Shown in pieces: positions 16,668-27,251 of a stretch of DNA of 64,000 bases (within the stretch, counting starts at the first letter, position 1; every line of letters begins with the position of its first letter). Source of the stretch: Candidatus Allofournierella excrementigallinarum (GTDB lineage Bacteria; Bacillota; Clostridia; Oscillospirales; Ruminococcaceae). The stretch is taken from NCBI GenBank assembly GCA_019119025.1, contig DWXV01000078.1, forward strand, positions 52,771-116,770, given 5' to 3'. The position numbers were made by a program, and so were the translations under genes. The notes under the pieces are model-generated. The model made no database searches. It was not told where the DNA came from and saw only the letters and a list, made by a program, of their open reading frames with translations.

Positions 16668-17834
16668 TCAGCGCAGCTGCGCCAGCGTTTTGAGGCCCTG
16701 TTCCAGGCCGTTGAGAAGGGCGTCCACGTCCGCCTCGGTGTTCTCGGCGCACAGGCTCACCCGCAAAGCGGTGTCGATGCGCCGCGGCTCGAGGCCCATG
16801 GCCGCCAGCGTGTGGCTGGCAGCGCCCCGGGAACAGGCCGACCCGCTGGACACATACACCTGCGTCTGCTCGAGATAGTGGAGCATGGTCTCGCTTTTGA
16901 CGCGCATGGTGCTGAAGTTCAGCACCTCGCTCACCGCATCCTCCGGGCTGTTGAGCACCACGTCCAGGGTGGCAAGGCCCGCCCGCAGCCGGGCGTTCAG
17001 CGCCGCCACATGGGCCGCGCGGGCCGCGAAGGTCTTTTCCATCCGCTTCGCGGCGGCGGCGAGGCCCACCGCGTAGGGCAGGTTCTCGGTGCCGGGGCGC
17101 ACGCCCTGCTCCTGGCCGCCGCCGCGGCCCTTCTCCTGCCCGCCTCCGAGGTACGGCGGCTGGATGTTATAGCCCCGGCGCAGATAAAGCGCGCCCACGC
17201 CCTTGGGGGCGTGAATTTTGTGGCCGCTGACGGTGTAGCTGTCGATGTTTTCAAGGCTCACCGGCAGGCGCATCCAGGCCTGCACGCCGTCCACATGCAC
17301 GGCGGTGCGGCTGTTGACCGCCTTCACCCGGGCGGCCAGCTTCTTCACGTCCTGCCTTGCGCCCGTCTCGTTGTTCACCTGCATGCAGGTGACTAAAATG
17401 GTGCCCTTGTCCACCCGGTCGGCAATGGCGTCCACGTCCATGCGGCCGTCCGCGCCGGGGGCCACGAAGTCCACCGCAAAGCCCTCTTCGGCCAGGCGGG
17501 CCAGGGGCAGCGCCGCGCTGGGGTGCTCAAAGCCGCTGGCCACGATCTTTTTGCCCCAGCTGCGCCGGGCCAGCGCCGCGCCCAGCAGGGCGATGTTGTT
17601 GCTCTCGCTGCCGCAGCCGGTGAAGAACACCTGCCCCGGCTCGGCCCCCAGGGTGCGGCCCACGATGTTGCGGGCCCTGTCCAGCAGCTCCTTGGACTCC
17701 ACGCCGGGGGTGTAGAGGCTGGAGGGATTGCCCCAGTGGTTCGTCATGGTCTTGTAAATGGCGTCGGCCACCTCGGGGGCTACCCGGGTGGTGGCGGCGT
17801 TGTCCAGATAATGGAGGGCTTCGTTGTCGATCAT
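16668..17834 (-). CDS. Cysteine desulfurase (NifS/IscS-like) dedicated to ThiI
   Basis: A 388-residue PLP enzyme releasing sulfur from cysteine as a protein persulfide. Visible motifs are YLDNAATTRV, FTGCGSESNNIALLGAA, the cofactor lysine in YTVSGHKIHAPKGVGALYLRRG, RPGTENLPYAVGLAAA, and the sulfur-carrying Cys in VSSGSACSRG. I start it at MIDNEALHYLDN because AAAGGTCGGGAAG lies in front of an ATG; a TTG 13 codons earlier also exists. It is the first gene of the run with thiI, cinA and the SpoIID fusion. No iron-sulfur scaffold gene is adjacent, so the tRNA-thiolation role is the best inference. Confidence 0.93.
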   Translation of the reverse strand: MIDNEALHYLDNAATTRVAPEVADAIYKTMTNHWGNPSSLYTPGVESKELLDRARNIVGRTLGAEPGQVFFTGCGSESNNIALLGAALARRSWGKKIVASGFEHPSAALPLARLAEEGFAVDFVAPGADGRMDVDAIADRVDKGTILVTCMQVNNETGARQDVKKLAARVKAVNSRTAVHVDGVQAWMRLPVSLENIDSYTVSGHKIHAPKGVGALYLRRGYNIQPPYLGGGQEKGRGGGQEQGVRPGTENLPYAVGLAAAAKRMEKTFAARAAHVAALNARLRAGLATLDVVLNSPEDAVSEVLNFSTMRVKSETMLHYLEQTQVYVSSGSACSRGAASHTLAAMGLEPRRIDTALRVSLCAENTEADVDALLNGLEQGLKTLAQLR

Positions 17835-17929
17835 CGCAGCTTCCCGACCTTTACAATCAGTATAGTCCGCCAATTTTGTCCGTTTTGTTTCGATTTTGCC
17901 CGGCGGCGGGCCGCAAAAATACAGAATAT

Positions 17930-17959
17930 ATTATAGCACGACTGTGCCCGGCGGCACAA
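17930..17959 (-). promoter_or_regulatory. Promoter of the cysteine desulfurase-thiI-cinA-SpoIID run
   Basis: On the minus strand TTGTGC, 18 bases, then TATAAT preceded by TGC (an extended -10). It lies about 95 bases upstream of the desulfurase start. Confidence 0.65.
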
Positions 17960-18089
17960 GGCCGCGGCGGGGCTGGAAAGTGTTACTTTTGCGGCGGGCC
18001 TTGTAACCGGCGGCCGGTTCTGCTACCATGGATAATATAAGAAAAGGGGGCGGCAGGCCCCCGGGATGAGAACAGAAAGGGTGGCGCGC

Positions 18090-19751
18090 ATGAAAACGGA
18101 TATCCAGATCGCCCAGGAGGCGGCCCTTGAGCCCATCACCGAGATCGCGGCGGGGCTGGGCCTTGGCGAGGACGACATCAGCCTTTACGGCAAATACAAG
18201 GCGAAGATCGACCACCGGCTGGCCAAAAAGGCCCAAAAGCAGGGCAAGCTGATTTTGGTCACGGCCATCAGCCCCACCCCGGCGGGCGAGGGCAAGACCA
18301 CCGTCAGCTGCGGCCTGGCGGACGCGCTGAACGCTCTGGGCAAAAAGACCATGCTCTGCCTGCGGGAGCCCAGCCTCGGGCCCGTGTTCGGCATCAAGGG
18401 CGGCGCGGCCGGCGGCGGCTACGCCCAGGTGGTGCCCATGGAGGACATCAACCTCCACTTCACCGGCGACCTGCACGCCATCGGCGCGGCCAACAACCTG
18501 CTGGCCGCCATGGTGGACAACAGCATCTACCAGGGCAACCCCCACCGCATCGACCCCCGCCGGGTGACCTGGAAGCGCTGCGTGGACATGAACGACCGGC
18601 AGCTGCGCTTTGTCACCGACGGCCTCGGCGGCAGGGTGAACGGCACCCCCCGGGAGGACGGCTTTGACATCACGGTGGCCAGCGAGGTGATGGCCATCTT
18701 CTGCCTGGCCACCGACCTGGCCGACCTGAAGGCGCGGCTCTCCCGCATCGTGGTGGCCTACACCTACGAGGGCCAGCCGGTGACCGCCGGCCAGATCGGC
18801 GCGGCGGGCGCCATGACCGCCCTGCTGAAGGACGCCTTTGACCCGAACCTCGTCCAGACGCTGGAAAACAACCCCGCCATCATCCACGGCGGCCCCTTCG
18901 CCAACATCGCCCACGGCTGCAACAGCGTGATGGCCACCCGGCTGAGCCTTTCTCTGGCGGACTATGTGGTCACCGAGGCGGGCTTCGGCGCGGACCTGGG
19001 CGCGGAGAAGTTTTTGGACATCAAGTGCCGCATGACCGGCCTTGCCCCGAACGCGGTGGTGCTGGTGGCCACCGTGCGGGCGCTGAAGCACCACGGCGGC
19101 TGCCCCAAGGACCAGCTGGGCGTGCCCGGGGTGGGCTACCTGAAGGCGGGCGCGGCGAACCTGGCCCGCCATGTGGAGAACCTGCGCGGCTTCGGCGTGC
19201 CGGTGTGCGTGGCCATCAACGCCTTCCCCACCGACAGCGCCGAGGAGCACGAGTGCCTGCGGGGCATCTGCGCCGACCTGGGCGTGCCCTGCGAGCTGGC
19301 CACCGTCTTTGCCGACGGCGGCAAAGGCGGCCTGGAACTGGGCAAAGCGGTGCTGAGCATCCTGCAGCCGGAGACCTGCCTCAACTTCACCTACCCCGAC
19401 GAGGCCCCGCTGGCCGAGAAGGTGGACGCGGTGGCGAAGAAGATCTACCGCGCCGCGGCGGTGAGCTGGAGCGCCCCCGCCAAAAAAGCGCTGGCGGAGA
19501 TCGAGGCCATGGGCTACGGCACTCTGCCGGTGTGCATCGCCAAGACCCAGTATTCCTTCAGCGACGACGCCGCCCTGCTGGCCGCGCCGGAGGGCTTTTC
19601 CATGACCGTGCGGGACGTGCGCCTTTCGGCCGGCGCGGGGTTCGTGGTGGTCATCATGGGCAGCATCATGACCATGCCGGGCCTGCCCAAAAAGCCCGCC
19701 GCCGAGAACATCGACGTGGACGAAAACGGCCGCATCACCGGGCTGTTCTGA
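18090..19751 (+). CDS. fhs: Formate--tetrahydrofolate ligase
   Basis: A 553-residue enzyme, normal for the family (about 556), that makes 10-formyl-tetrahydrofolate from formate, THF and ATP for one-carbon metabolism. The ATP site [46 protein letters not shown] and FVTDGLGG are intact, as are [21 protein letters not shown] and the C-terminal [19 protein letters not shown] sequence, here [18 protein letters not shown]. It starts at [11 protein letters not shown] with AAAGGG eight bases upstream. It stands alone with a strong terminator; I looked for a THF riboswitch upstream and did not find one. Confidence 0.97.
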   Translation: MKTDIQIAQEAALEPITEIAAGLGLGEDDISLYGKYKAKIDHRLAKKAQKQGKLILVTAISPTPAGEGKTTVSCGLADALNALGKKTMLCLREPSLGPVFGIKGGAAGGGYAQVVPMEDINLHFTGDLHAIGAANNLLAAMVDNSIYQGNPHRIDPRRVTWKRCVDMNDRQLRFVTDGLGGRVNGTPREDGFDITVASEVMAIFCLATDLADLKARLSRIVVAYTYEGQPVTAGQIGAAGAMTALLKDAFDPNLVQTLENNPAIIHGGPFANIAHGCNSVMATRLSLSLADYVVTEAGFGADLGAEKFLDIKCRMTGLAPNAVVLVATVRALKHHGGCPKDQLGVPGVGYLKAGAANLARHVENLRGFGVPVCVAINAFPTDSAEEHECLRGICADLGVPCELATVFADGGKGGLELGKAVLSILQPETCLNFTYPDEAPLAEKVDAVAKKIYRAAAVSWSAPAKKALAEIEAMGYGTLPVCIAKTQYSFSDDAALLAAPEGFSMTVRDVRLSAGAGFVVVIMGSIMTMPGLPKKPAAENIDVDENGRITGLF

Positions 19752-19763
19752 GAAAAGCGCAGC

Positions 19764-19799
19764 AAAAGGCACCCCTTCACGCGAAGGGGTGCCTTTTTT
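19764..19799. terminator. Bidirectional terminator between fhs and spoVAE
   Basis: GGCACCCCTTC pairs perfectly with GAAGGGGTGCC around ACGC. It has AAAA before and TTTTTT after, so it can stop both fhs and the convergent spoVA operon. Confidence 0.92.
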
Positions 19800-19822
19800 G
19801 TCTGCCCGGGCATGGCCCGCCG

Positions 19823-20179
19823 TCAGTTCTGGTCTTTCGAGCGGCTGAAGGCCGCGGCCAGCACGCCGCACACAAGGCTGGCGGTGACCCCGGCGGCAGC
19901 GGCGGAAAAGCCGCCGCAGAGCGCGCCCAAAAGGCCGCTTTTTTCCACCGCGTCCACCACGCCCTGGGCCAGCAGGTGCCCAAAGCCCAGCAGCGGCACG
20001 CTGGCCCCCGCGCCGGCAAACTGGGCCAGCGGGTCGTAGAGGCCCAGGGCGCTGAGCACGACGCCCGCCACCACATAGGTCACCAGCACCCGGGCGGGGG
20101 TGATGCTGGTCAGGTCGATGAGCAGCTGCCCCGCCACGCAGATGAGGCCGCCCACCACGAAGGCCCAAAGATAGGTCAT
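19823..20179 (-). CDS. spoVAE: Stage V sporulation protein AE (SpoVAEb type)
   Basis: A 118-residue membrane protein with about four helices, beginning MTYLWAFVVGGLICVAGQLLIDLT and ending in a short polar tail. In other spore formers SpoVAC, SpoVAD and SpoVAEb form the inner-membrane complex that moves dipicolinic acid into and out of spores. Its ATG overlaps the spoVAD stop by four bases, so translation is probably coupled. It closes the spoVAC-AD-AE operon. The sequence resembles SpoVAC in its first part (WAFVVGG against WAFLVGG), as is normal for this pair. Confidence 0.93.
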   Translation of the reverse strand: MTYLWAFVVGGLICVAGQLLIDLTSITPARVLVTYVVAGVVLSALGLYDPLAQFAGAGASVPLLGFGHLLAQGVVDAVEKSGLLGALCGGFSAAAAGVTASLVCGVLAAAFSRSKDQN

Positions 20180-21186
20180 GTCCCTTCCTCCTCGCTCACA
20201 AGTTCCACCAGATGGGCCACGCCGGGGATGCTCATGCCCTGCTGGCTGGTGATCTGGCTCATCAGCGCCCCGGTGGAGAGGAACAGCACCCGGCGCATTT
20301 CCCCCTTGCGCAAAGCGGGCAGCACCCGGGCGCAGAGCACCGCCGCCGAGCAGCCCGCCCCGCTGCCCCCCGCCTGCACGTCCTGTTTGTGGATGTCGTA
20401 GATTTCCAGGCCGCAGTCGATGTGGTTTTTTATTTCCAGCCCCTCCGCCTCCAGCAGCTGGGCCAGCAGGCGGCTGCCCACCAGCCCCAGGTCGCCGGTG
20501 TAGACGGCGTCGAAATCCGCGGGGGTGCGGCCGGTGTCGGCGCAGTGGCGCAGGATGGTCTCGGCGGCGGCAGGGGCCATGGCGCCGCCCATGTTGGTCA
20601 GGTCGGCGACGGCATAGTCACGCACCCGGCCAAAGGTGACCGAGCGCACCCGGGGCCCCGCGCCCCGGGGTGCCACCAGGCAGCAGCCCGCGGCGGTGGC
20701 CGTCCACTGGGCGGTGGGGGTGCGCTTGCCGCCGTAGCTCAGAGGGGTGCGGAACTGCCGCTCCGCCGCGCAGAAGTGGCTGCTGGCCAGCGCCGCCGCC
20801 ACCTCCACGCATTCCCCTGCGGCAAGGCAGGCCGCCAGCCCCAGCGCTTCGGCCATGGTGCTGCACGCGCCGTACAGCCCGGCAAAGGGCACGTCGGCGC
20901 GGCTCATGTGGTAGGCGGTGGCGGTGCACTGGTTCTGCAGATCGCCCCCCAGCACCAGGCTCAGGCGCTCTAAAGGCAGCCGGGCCTTTTGCAGCGTCAG
21001 GTCCAGGCAGTGCTGCTGCAGGCGGCTTTCCGCCTGCTCCCAGGTGGCCTCGCCCAGGCTGTTCTCGGGGAACAGCAGGTCGAACTGGGCCGCCATCGGG
21101 CCCTCCCCTTCCTTTTTGCCGCCCACGGCCCCCTGGGCCAGAATGACCGGCGGCGCGTCAAAAAGAATGGTGTCGCCTTTGCGCAT
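20176..21186 (-). CDS. spoVAD: Stage V sporulation protein AD
   Basis: A 336-residue protein with a thiolase-like fold that binds dipicolinic acid on the inner membrane of the spore. Family signatures include KGDTILFDAPPVILAQGAVGG, LVLGGDLQNQCTATAYHMSR, GLYGACSTMAEALGLAA, and the C-terminal GGSGAGCSAAVLCARVLPALRKGEMRRVLFLSTGALMS. It starts at MRKGDTI with AAAGGGGG upstream, 13 bases after spoVAC. The frame extends upstream through spoVAC and should not be used. Confidence 0.95.
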   Translation of the reverse strand: MRKGDTILFDAPPVILAQGAVGGKKEGEGPMAAQFDLLFPENSLGEATWEQAESRLQQHCLDLTLQKARLPLERLSLVLGGDLQNQCTATAYHMSRADVPFAGLYGACSTMAEALGLAACLAAGECVEVAAALASSHFCAAERQFRTPLSYGGKRTPTAQWTATAAGCCLVAPRGAGPRVRSVTFGRVRDYAVADLTNMGGAMAPAAAETILRHCADTGRTPADFDAVYTGDLGLVGSRLLAQLLEAEGLEIKNHIDCGLEIYDIHKQDVQAGGSGAGCSAAVLCARVLPALRKGEMRRVLFLSTGALMSQITSQQGMSIPGVAHLVELVSEEEGT

Positions 21187-21199
21187 CAGCCCGCCCCCT

Positions 21200-21646
21200 T
21201 TAAATGAAGGGGCGCAGGAAGTAGTACAGCGCCCCCCAGGCGGTGCCGGCCAGCACCCCGTAAACGATGACCGGGCCGGCGATCTGGAACATCTTGGCCC
21301 CCACGCCGGTGACGTAGCCCTCGCACCGGGCCTCGATGGCCTGGCTGACCACCGCGTTGGCAAAACCGGTGATGGGCACCAGCGTGCCCGCCCCGGCCTG
21401 CGCGGCCAGCTTTTGATACCAGCCCAGGGCGGTGGCGACGGCGGAAAGCACGATGAGGGTGATGCTGGTCATGCAGCCCGCGTCGCTGCGCACAAAGCCC
21501 GCCGCCATGTAGGCACGGCGCAGCGCTTCGCCCGCAAGGCAGATGCCGCCGCCCACCAAAAAGGCCCACAGGCAGTCTTTGAGCAGTTTGGAGCGGGGGC
21601 TGGCCCCCGCCACCAGCCTGCCATATTCTTCCATCGTTATCTTCAA
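21200..21646 (-). CDS. spoVAC: Stage V sporulation protein AC
   Basis: A 148-residue membrane protein with about four helices and the family sequence FVRSDAGCMTSITLIVLSAVATALGWYQKLAAQAGAGTLVPITGFANAVVSQAIE. In B. subtilis it acts as a mechanosensitive channel for dipicolinic acid release. The start is TTG: AGGAGG lies eight bases before it, while the nearest ATG, four codons on, is too far from any ribosome site. First gene of spoVAC-AD-AE. Expected forespore expression; I see no convincing sigma-G site in the 85 bases upstream. Confidence 0.93.
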   Translation of the reverse strand: MKITMEEYGRLVAGASPRSKLLKDCLWAFLVGGGICLAGEALRRAYMAAGFVRSDAGCMTSITLIVLSAVATALGWYQKLAAQAGAGTLVPITGFANAVVSQAIEARCEGYVTGVGAKMFQIAGPVIVYGVLAGTAWGALYYFLRPFI

Positions 21647-21730
21647 ACCAGCTTCCTCCTCCCGCTGCGCAAAAAACGTTCTGTTTGCAGTTTCTCCCGC
21701 CGCGGGGGGATTTATGTACAGACAGCAAAA

Positions 21731-21766
21731 GGGCGGGCGCCGGTCGTTGCCGGCGCCCGCCCTTTT
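21731..21766 (-). terminator. Terminator of secA
   Basis: GGGCGGGCGCCGG pairs perfectly with CCGGCGCCCGCCC around TCGTTG. On the minus strand it is followed by TTTTGC; on the plus strand by TTTTCG. Confidence 0.88.
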
Positions 21767-21776
21767 CGTTTCTATC

Positions 21777-24536
<2,760 letters not shown>

Positions 24537-24624
24537 AGTATCACTCACGTTCTGAACGGGCGGGCGAAAAAGCGGCCCTTTGCCCGGTAATCCGCACGCG
24601 AAAACCCACAGTGCGCTATTTTAT

Positions 24625-24654
24625 ATAGTACATCACAAAGCCGGGGCCTGTCAA
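24625..24654 (-). promoter_or_regulatory. secA promoter
   Basis: On the minus strand TTGACA, 18 bases and TACTAT, followed by AT-rich sequence. It is about 90 bases upstream of the secA start. Confidence 0.7.
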
Positions 24655-24775
24655 CGCCGCCAGGGGTCGAAAACCCGCTGGTGGAGCCGAACGGGCGGCA
24701 TTTCACCGCCCGCCGGGCCGCCCCTCTGGTGCGCGGGGGCCAAATGAAACTTTTTTGTGAATTTTCATCAAAGGC

Positions 24776-24804
24776 TTGTTCCCGGGGAACAATATGGCTA
24801 TAAT
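24776..24804 (+). promoter_or_regulatory. trhA promoter with an overlapping palindrome
   Basis: TTGTTC, 17 bases and TATAAT. The -35 is the left arm of the 17-base palindrome TTGTTCCCGGGGAACAA (24776-24792), and a second, smaller one, TGATAATATCA (24804-24814), follows the -10. This arrangement suggests an operator for an unidentified repressor. Confidence 0.75.
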
Positions 24805-24857
24805 GATAATATCATATAATATCAAAAACTATATATTATGGTTTTGGAGGTGGCGTT

Positions 24858-25508
24858 ATGAGCCGGTATTTTGAAAAAGGGCGGGAGCCCGTGAGCAGCT
24901 ACACCCATTTCTGGGGGGCGCTGGCCAGCGCCTTTGGCACGCTGGCCCTGGCGGCGCGCTGCCTGCGCACCGGCGCGGGCGGCGCGGTGCTGGCGGGGGT
25001 GGTGCTGTTCGGCCTGTCGCTGGTGGCGCTCTATTCCGCCAGCAGCGTCTACCACTACGCCCTGGGCGCGGCGGCCAGGGTGCGGCGGCTGCGCAAGCTG
25101 GACCACGCCATGATCTATGTGCTCATCGCCGGCAGCTACACCCCGCTGTGCATCAAATTCATGGACCCGGCCAAGCTGCCGGTGTTTCTGGGGGCCATGT
25201 GGACGATGGCGGCGGCGGGCATCCTGCTGAAACTTTTGTGGCTGGACGCGCCCCGCTGGCTGGGCACCCTTTTGTATCTGGCCCTGGGCTGGGCCATCGT
25301 GGTGGACCTGCCCGCCTTCGCGGCCATGCCCGCGGGGTGCCTGGGCCTTGTGGCCGCCGGGGGCGTGTGCTACTCGCTGGGGGCGGTGCTCTACCTGCTC
25401 AAGCGGCCCAACCTGAGCGCGCGGTGGGGCTTCCACGAATTGTTCCACCTGTTCATCCTGGCGGGCAGCGCCTGCCACTTCGCCGCGGTGTTCTTCTTCG
25501 TGGCGTAA
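24858..25508 (+). CDS. trhA: PAQR-family membrane homeostasis protein TrhA (hemolysin III)
   Basis: A 216-residue membrane protein with seven predicted helices. It keeps the PAQR residues: the N-terminal E-x(n)-SSYTHFWGALAS, YSASSVYHYA, LDHAMIYVLIAGSYTPL, and the C-terminal HELFHLFILAGSACHFAAV with the metal-binding histidines. In bacteria this family (once called hemolysin III) is linked to membrane-fluidity control. GGAGGTGGCGTT precedes the ATG. The first codons match family starts, since EPVSSYTHFWG lies near the N-terminus. It has a strong promoter with a palindromic operator, so it is probably regulated rather than constitutive. Confidence 0.9.
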   Translation: MSRYFEKGREPVSSYTHFWGALASAFGTLALAARCLRTGAGGAVLAGVVLFGLSLVALYSASSVYHYALGAAARVRRLRKLDHAMIYVLIAGSYTPLCIKFMDPAKLPVFLGAMWTMAAAGILLKLLWLDAPRWLGTLLYLALGWAIVVDLPAFAAMPAGCLGLVAAGGVCYSLGAVLYLLKRPNLSARWGFHELFHLFILAGSACHFAAVFFFVA

Positions 25509-25731
25509 AAAGGGCTTGCGGGGGCGGGGGCTGGGCACGAGGCTGCTGGCCGGCGCGCTGGACTACGCCCGCGGGCAGCTGGGCCTTCCCTGGGTGCTGC
25601 TGACCTGCGCCGACGGCAACACCGGCTCCGCCCGGGTCATCGAGAAGAACGGCGGCGTTCTGCTGGACAAGCTGGACGACGTCATCGACGGCAGGCCCCG
25701 CGTCACCCGCCGGTACCGCATCGAGCTTTGA
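25509..25731 (+). pseudogene. C-terminal remnant of a GNAT acetyltransferase
   Basis: Directly after the trhA stop the plus strand encodes about 72 residues: the acetyl-CoA binding RGRGLGTRLL motif, then TCADGNTGSARVIEKNGGVLLDKL and a C-terminal RRYRIEL. This is the last half of a GNAT protein of the type that usually has about 170 residues; the N-terminal hundred are missing. The only in-frame initiator is a TTG with no ribosome site. It is probably a deletion relic fused to the end of trhA. Confidence 0.7.
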
Positions 25732-25744
25732 ATCTTTTTATTAC

Positions 25745-25790
25745 AAAAAAGGTGGAATTTCCGTATGAGGAAATTTCCACCTTTATTTTC
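25745..25790. terminator. Bidirectional terminator between GNAT remnant and HAD gene
   Basis: AAAGGTGGAATTTCC pairs with GGAAATTTCCACCTTT (one bulged base) around GTATGA. T-rich tails lie on both sides (TTTTTTGTAATAA on the minus strand), so it most likely ends the queT-HAD operon. Confidence 0.8.
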
Positions 25791-25823
25791 TGCCTGAAGG
25801 CTGGTATTATTAAAAATAGATCT

Positions 25824-26468
25824 TCAAAGGCCCAGCAGTGCCGGCAGCTCCTTTAGCGTGCCGATGACCGGCGCCCCCGCCGCGAGCAGCCGCTCCCGGC
25901 TCTGGTGCCCGGCGGCGCAGAGCACGCATTTTGTGCCAAGGCCCGCCGCCACCTGGGCGTCGTGGAGGGTGTCCCCCACCAGCACCGCCTGGGCGGGGTC
26001 GAAGCTTTGGCGGGCCATCCACGCCTTGCCCACCGCCAGTTTGCCGTGGGCGTAGTGGTCGGCCTGGCCCAGCAGCTCGTCGAAGTATCCTGCCACGCCC
26101 AGATGCCCGGCCTGAGCGTTCAGCAGCGTCTGCTCGCTGGCCGAGAGGATGACCTGCCGCACCCCGGCGGATCTCAGCGCGGCCAGAGCATCGGCCGCGC
26201 CGGGGCACAAAGAGCAGGCAAAGCTCGCGGGGTCATAGCGGGCCACATAGTCCGCCGCCAGCGCCTCGAAGCTGCGTGCTTCAAAGTCGAAGCCCGCCCG
26301 CCGGTAATAGTCCACCACCGGGAACCCGAAGATCTCCCGGTAGGCGGCAAGGTCGTAGCGGTTGGGGCTGCCGTTTTGTTCCAGCAGCTCGTTCAGCAGG
26401 CCGAGACACAGCTGAAGGTCGTCCAGCAGGGTGCCGTTCCAGTCCCAGATGACGCAGAGGGGTTTCAT
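25824..26468 (-). CDS. HAD-superfamily hydrolase, queT operon
   Basis: A 214-residue HAD phosphatase. It has motif I VIWDWNGTLLDD, motif II ILSASEQ, the Lys of motif III near GKLAVGKAW, and motif IV VLVGDTLHDAQVA. It resembles phosphoglycolate-phosphatase-like proteins, except that the nucleophile motif reads DWNGT rather than DxDGT, with both Asp positions covered by D and the following residues. It starts at MKPLCVI with AAAGGAGG six bases upstream, 25 bases after queT, and so should lie under the same preQ1-sensing leader. A role in dephosphorylating a queuosine-salvage intermediate is a reasonable inference but not shown. Confidence 0.82.
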   Translation of the reverse strand: MKPLCVIWDWNGTLLDDLQLCLGLLNELLEQNGSPNRYDLAAYREIFGFPVVDYYRRAGFDFEARSFEALAADYVARYDPASFACSLCPGAADALAALRSAGVRQVILSASEQTLLNAQAGHLGVAGYFDELLGQADHYAHGKLAVGKAWMARQSFDPAQAVLVGDTLHDAQVAAGLGTKCVLCAAGHQSRERLLAAGAPVIGTLKELPALLGL

Positions 26469-26493
26469 GGCGGGCCTCCTTTGGTGAAAAGGG

Positions 26494-26997
26494 TTATTCC
26501 ACGAACAGTTTGCGCAGGGCGGGGTTGGATTCAATGAGCTTCACCAGCGCCACGCCCAGCACGCCGCAGGCCACCGCTTCGCCCAGGGCCACGGTGAACC
26601 CGTTCCAGGCCATCAGCGGCAGGGTGGCCGGGGTGTCGGAAAAAAAGACGGCGATCTCCGGCCCCACGATGAGGGCGTTGAACAGGATGGGGGGCAGCGC
26701 CGCGGGCAGGGCCAGGCCCCGCACCCGGAAACTGCGCAGTTTGTAAGTCACAAGGCAGGCCAGCAGGGTGGCCAGGGTGCCGAAGACGACGTCCGGCAGC
26801 ACCGAGCCCAAAAGGTTCGACAGAAAGCACCCCAGCACGGCGGCGGCGATGTACTCCGCGCCGAACACCGGCAGCAGCACCAGCGCCTCGGCAAAGCGGA
26901 CCTGCACCGCGCCGAAGGAGAGGGGCTGCAGCGCCATGCACAGCACCACGTAGAGGGCGGCCACAAGGCCGCAGCGGACGAGTTTTCGCGTTGACAT
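26494..26997 (-). CDS. queT: QueT family queuosine-precursor transporter
   Basis: A 167-residue membrane protein of the QueT (COG4708) family, the substrate-binding S component of an ECF transporter thought to import preQ0/preQ1 or queuine. It has about five helices; VRCGLVAALYVVLCMALQPLSFGAVQVRFAEALVLLPVF is the characteristic N-terminus. It starts at MSTRKLV. Directly upstream is a preQ1 riboswitch, which supports the substrate. It uses a shared ECF module that would have to be encoded elsewhere or supplied by the ECF set at 59-62 kb. Confidence 0.93.
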   Translation of the reverse strand: MSTRKLVRCGLVAALYVVLCMALQPLSFGAVQVRFAEALVLLPVFGAEYIAAAVLGCFLSNLLGSVLPDVVFGTLATLLACLVTYKLRSFRVRGLALPAALPPILFNALIVGPEIAVFFSDTPATLPLMAWNGFTVALGEAVACGVLGVALVKLIESNPALRKLFVE

Positions 26998-27006
26998 GAT
27001 TACACA

Positions 27007-27107
27007 CTCCGGCAGTTAGATTTTGACCGCCCGGCCCTGCCAGCTCCCGGCGGTGTGACCGCGCCTTTTTCAAAAAGGGCGGCGAGCCTAAAATCCTAAG
27101 TTGCTCT
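27007..27107 (-). promoter_or_regulatory. preQ1-III riboswitch before queT
   Basis: On the minus strand the RNA begins GAGCAACTTAGGATTTTAG and GCTC, and ends CGGTCAAAATC, then a stem-closing strand and CCGGAG. This fits what I remember of the Faecalibacterium preQ1-III riboswitch, in which the GAGC/GCTC pairs form P1 and the A-rich strand makes the pseudoknot. The middle has a long hairpin arm. The last GGAG lies nine bases from the queT ATG, so it doubles as the ribosome site and translational control is likely. The identification is from memory of the consensus, not from a covariance search. Confidence 0.85.
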
Positions 27108-27193
27108 GGCGGGCGCTGGGCCCGCGTAAAAGATATTATACCAGCCGCCGGCAGGATGCGCAACGCCCGCCGCGGATTTTACAAACTTCTTGT

Positions 27194-27222
27194 TTTACAT
27201 CCCCTTCGCCGGGGCCTATAAT
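27194..27222 (+). promoter_or_regulatory. Promoter of the phosphofructokinase gene
   Basis: TTTACA, 17 bases and TATAAT, about 30 bases upstream of the start codon. The spacer contains CCCC and GGGG, an inverted repeat. Confidence 0.8.
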
Positions 27223-27251
27223 AAAAAGGTACACAGAAAGGAAAGACCACC

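Larger units (their letters stand above)
24537..24857. other. 321-base intergenic region between divergent secA and trhA
   Basis: It holds the secA promoter (24625-24654), a GC-rich stretch with a GGGCGG/CCGCCC hairpin near 24690-24710 without a T tail, and the trhA promoter with its palindrome. No open frame with a ribosome site is present. Confidence 0.7.

Noticed and set aside
17960..18089. THF riboswitch before fhs
   Set aside because: The conserved THF-aptamer sequences are absent; only a short GC-rich leader is present.
17931..20168. A 745-codon minus-strand frame antisense to fhs
   Set aside because: Formate-THF ligase on the plus strand is complete; the antisense protein has no recognisable fold.
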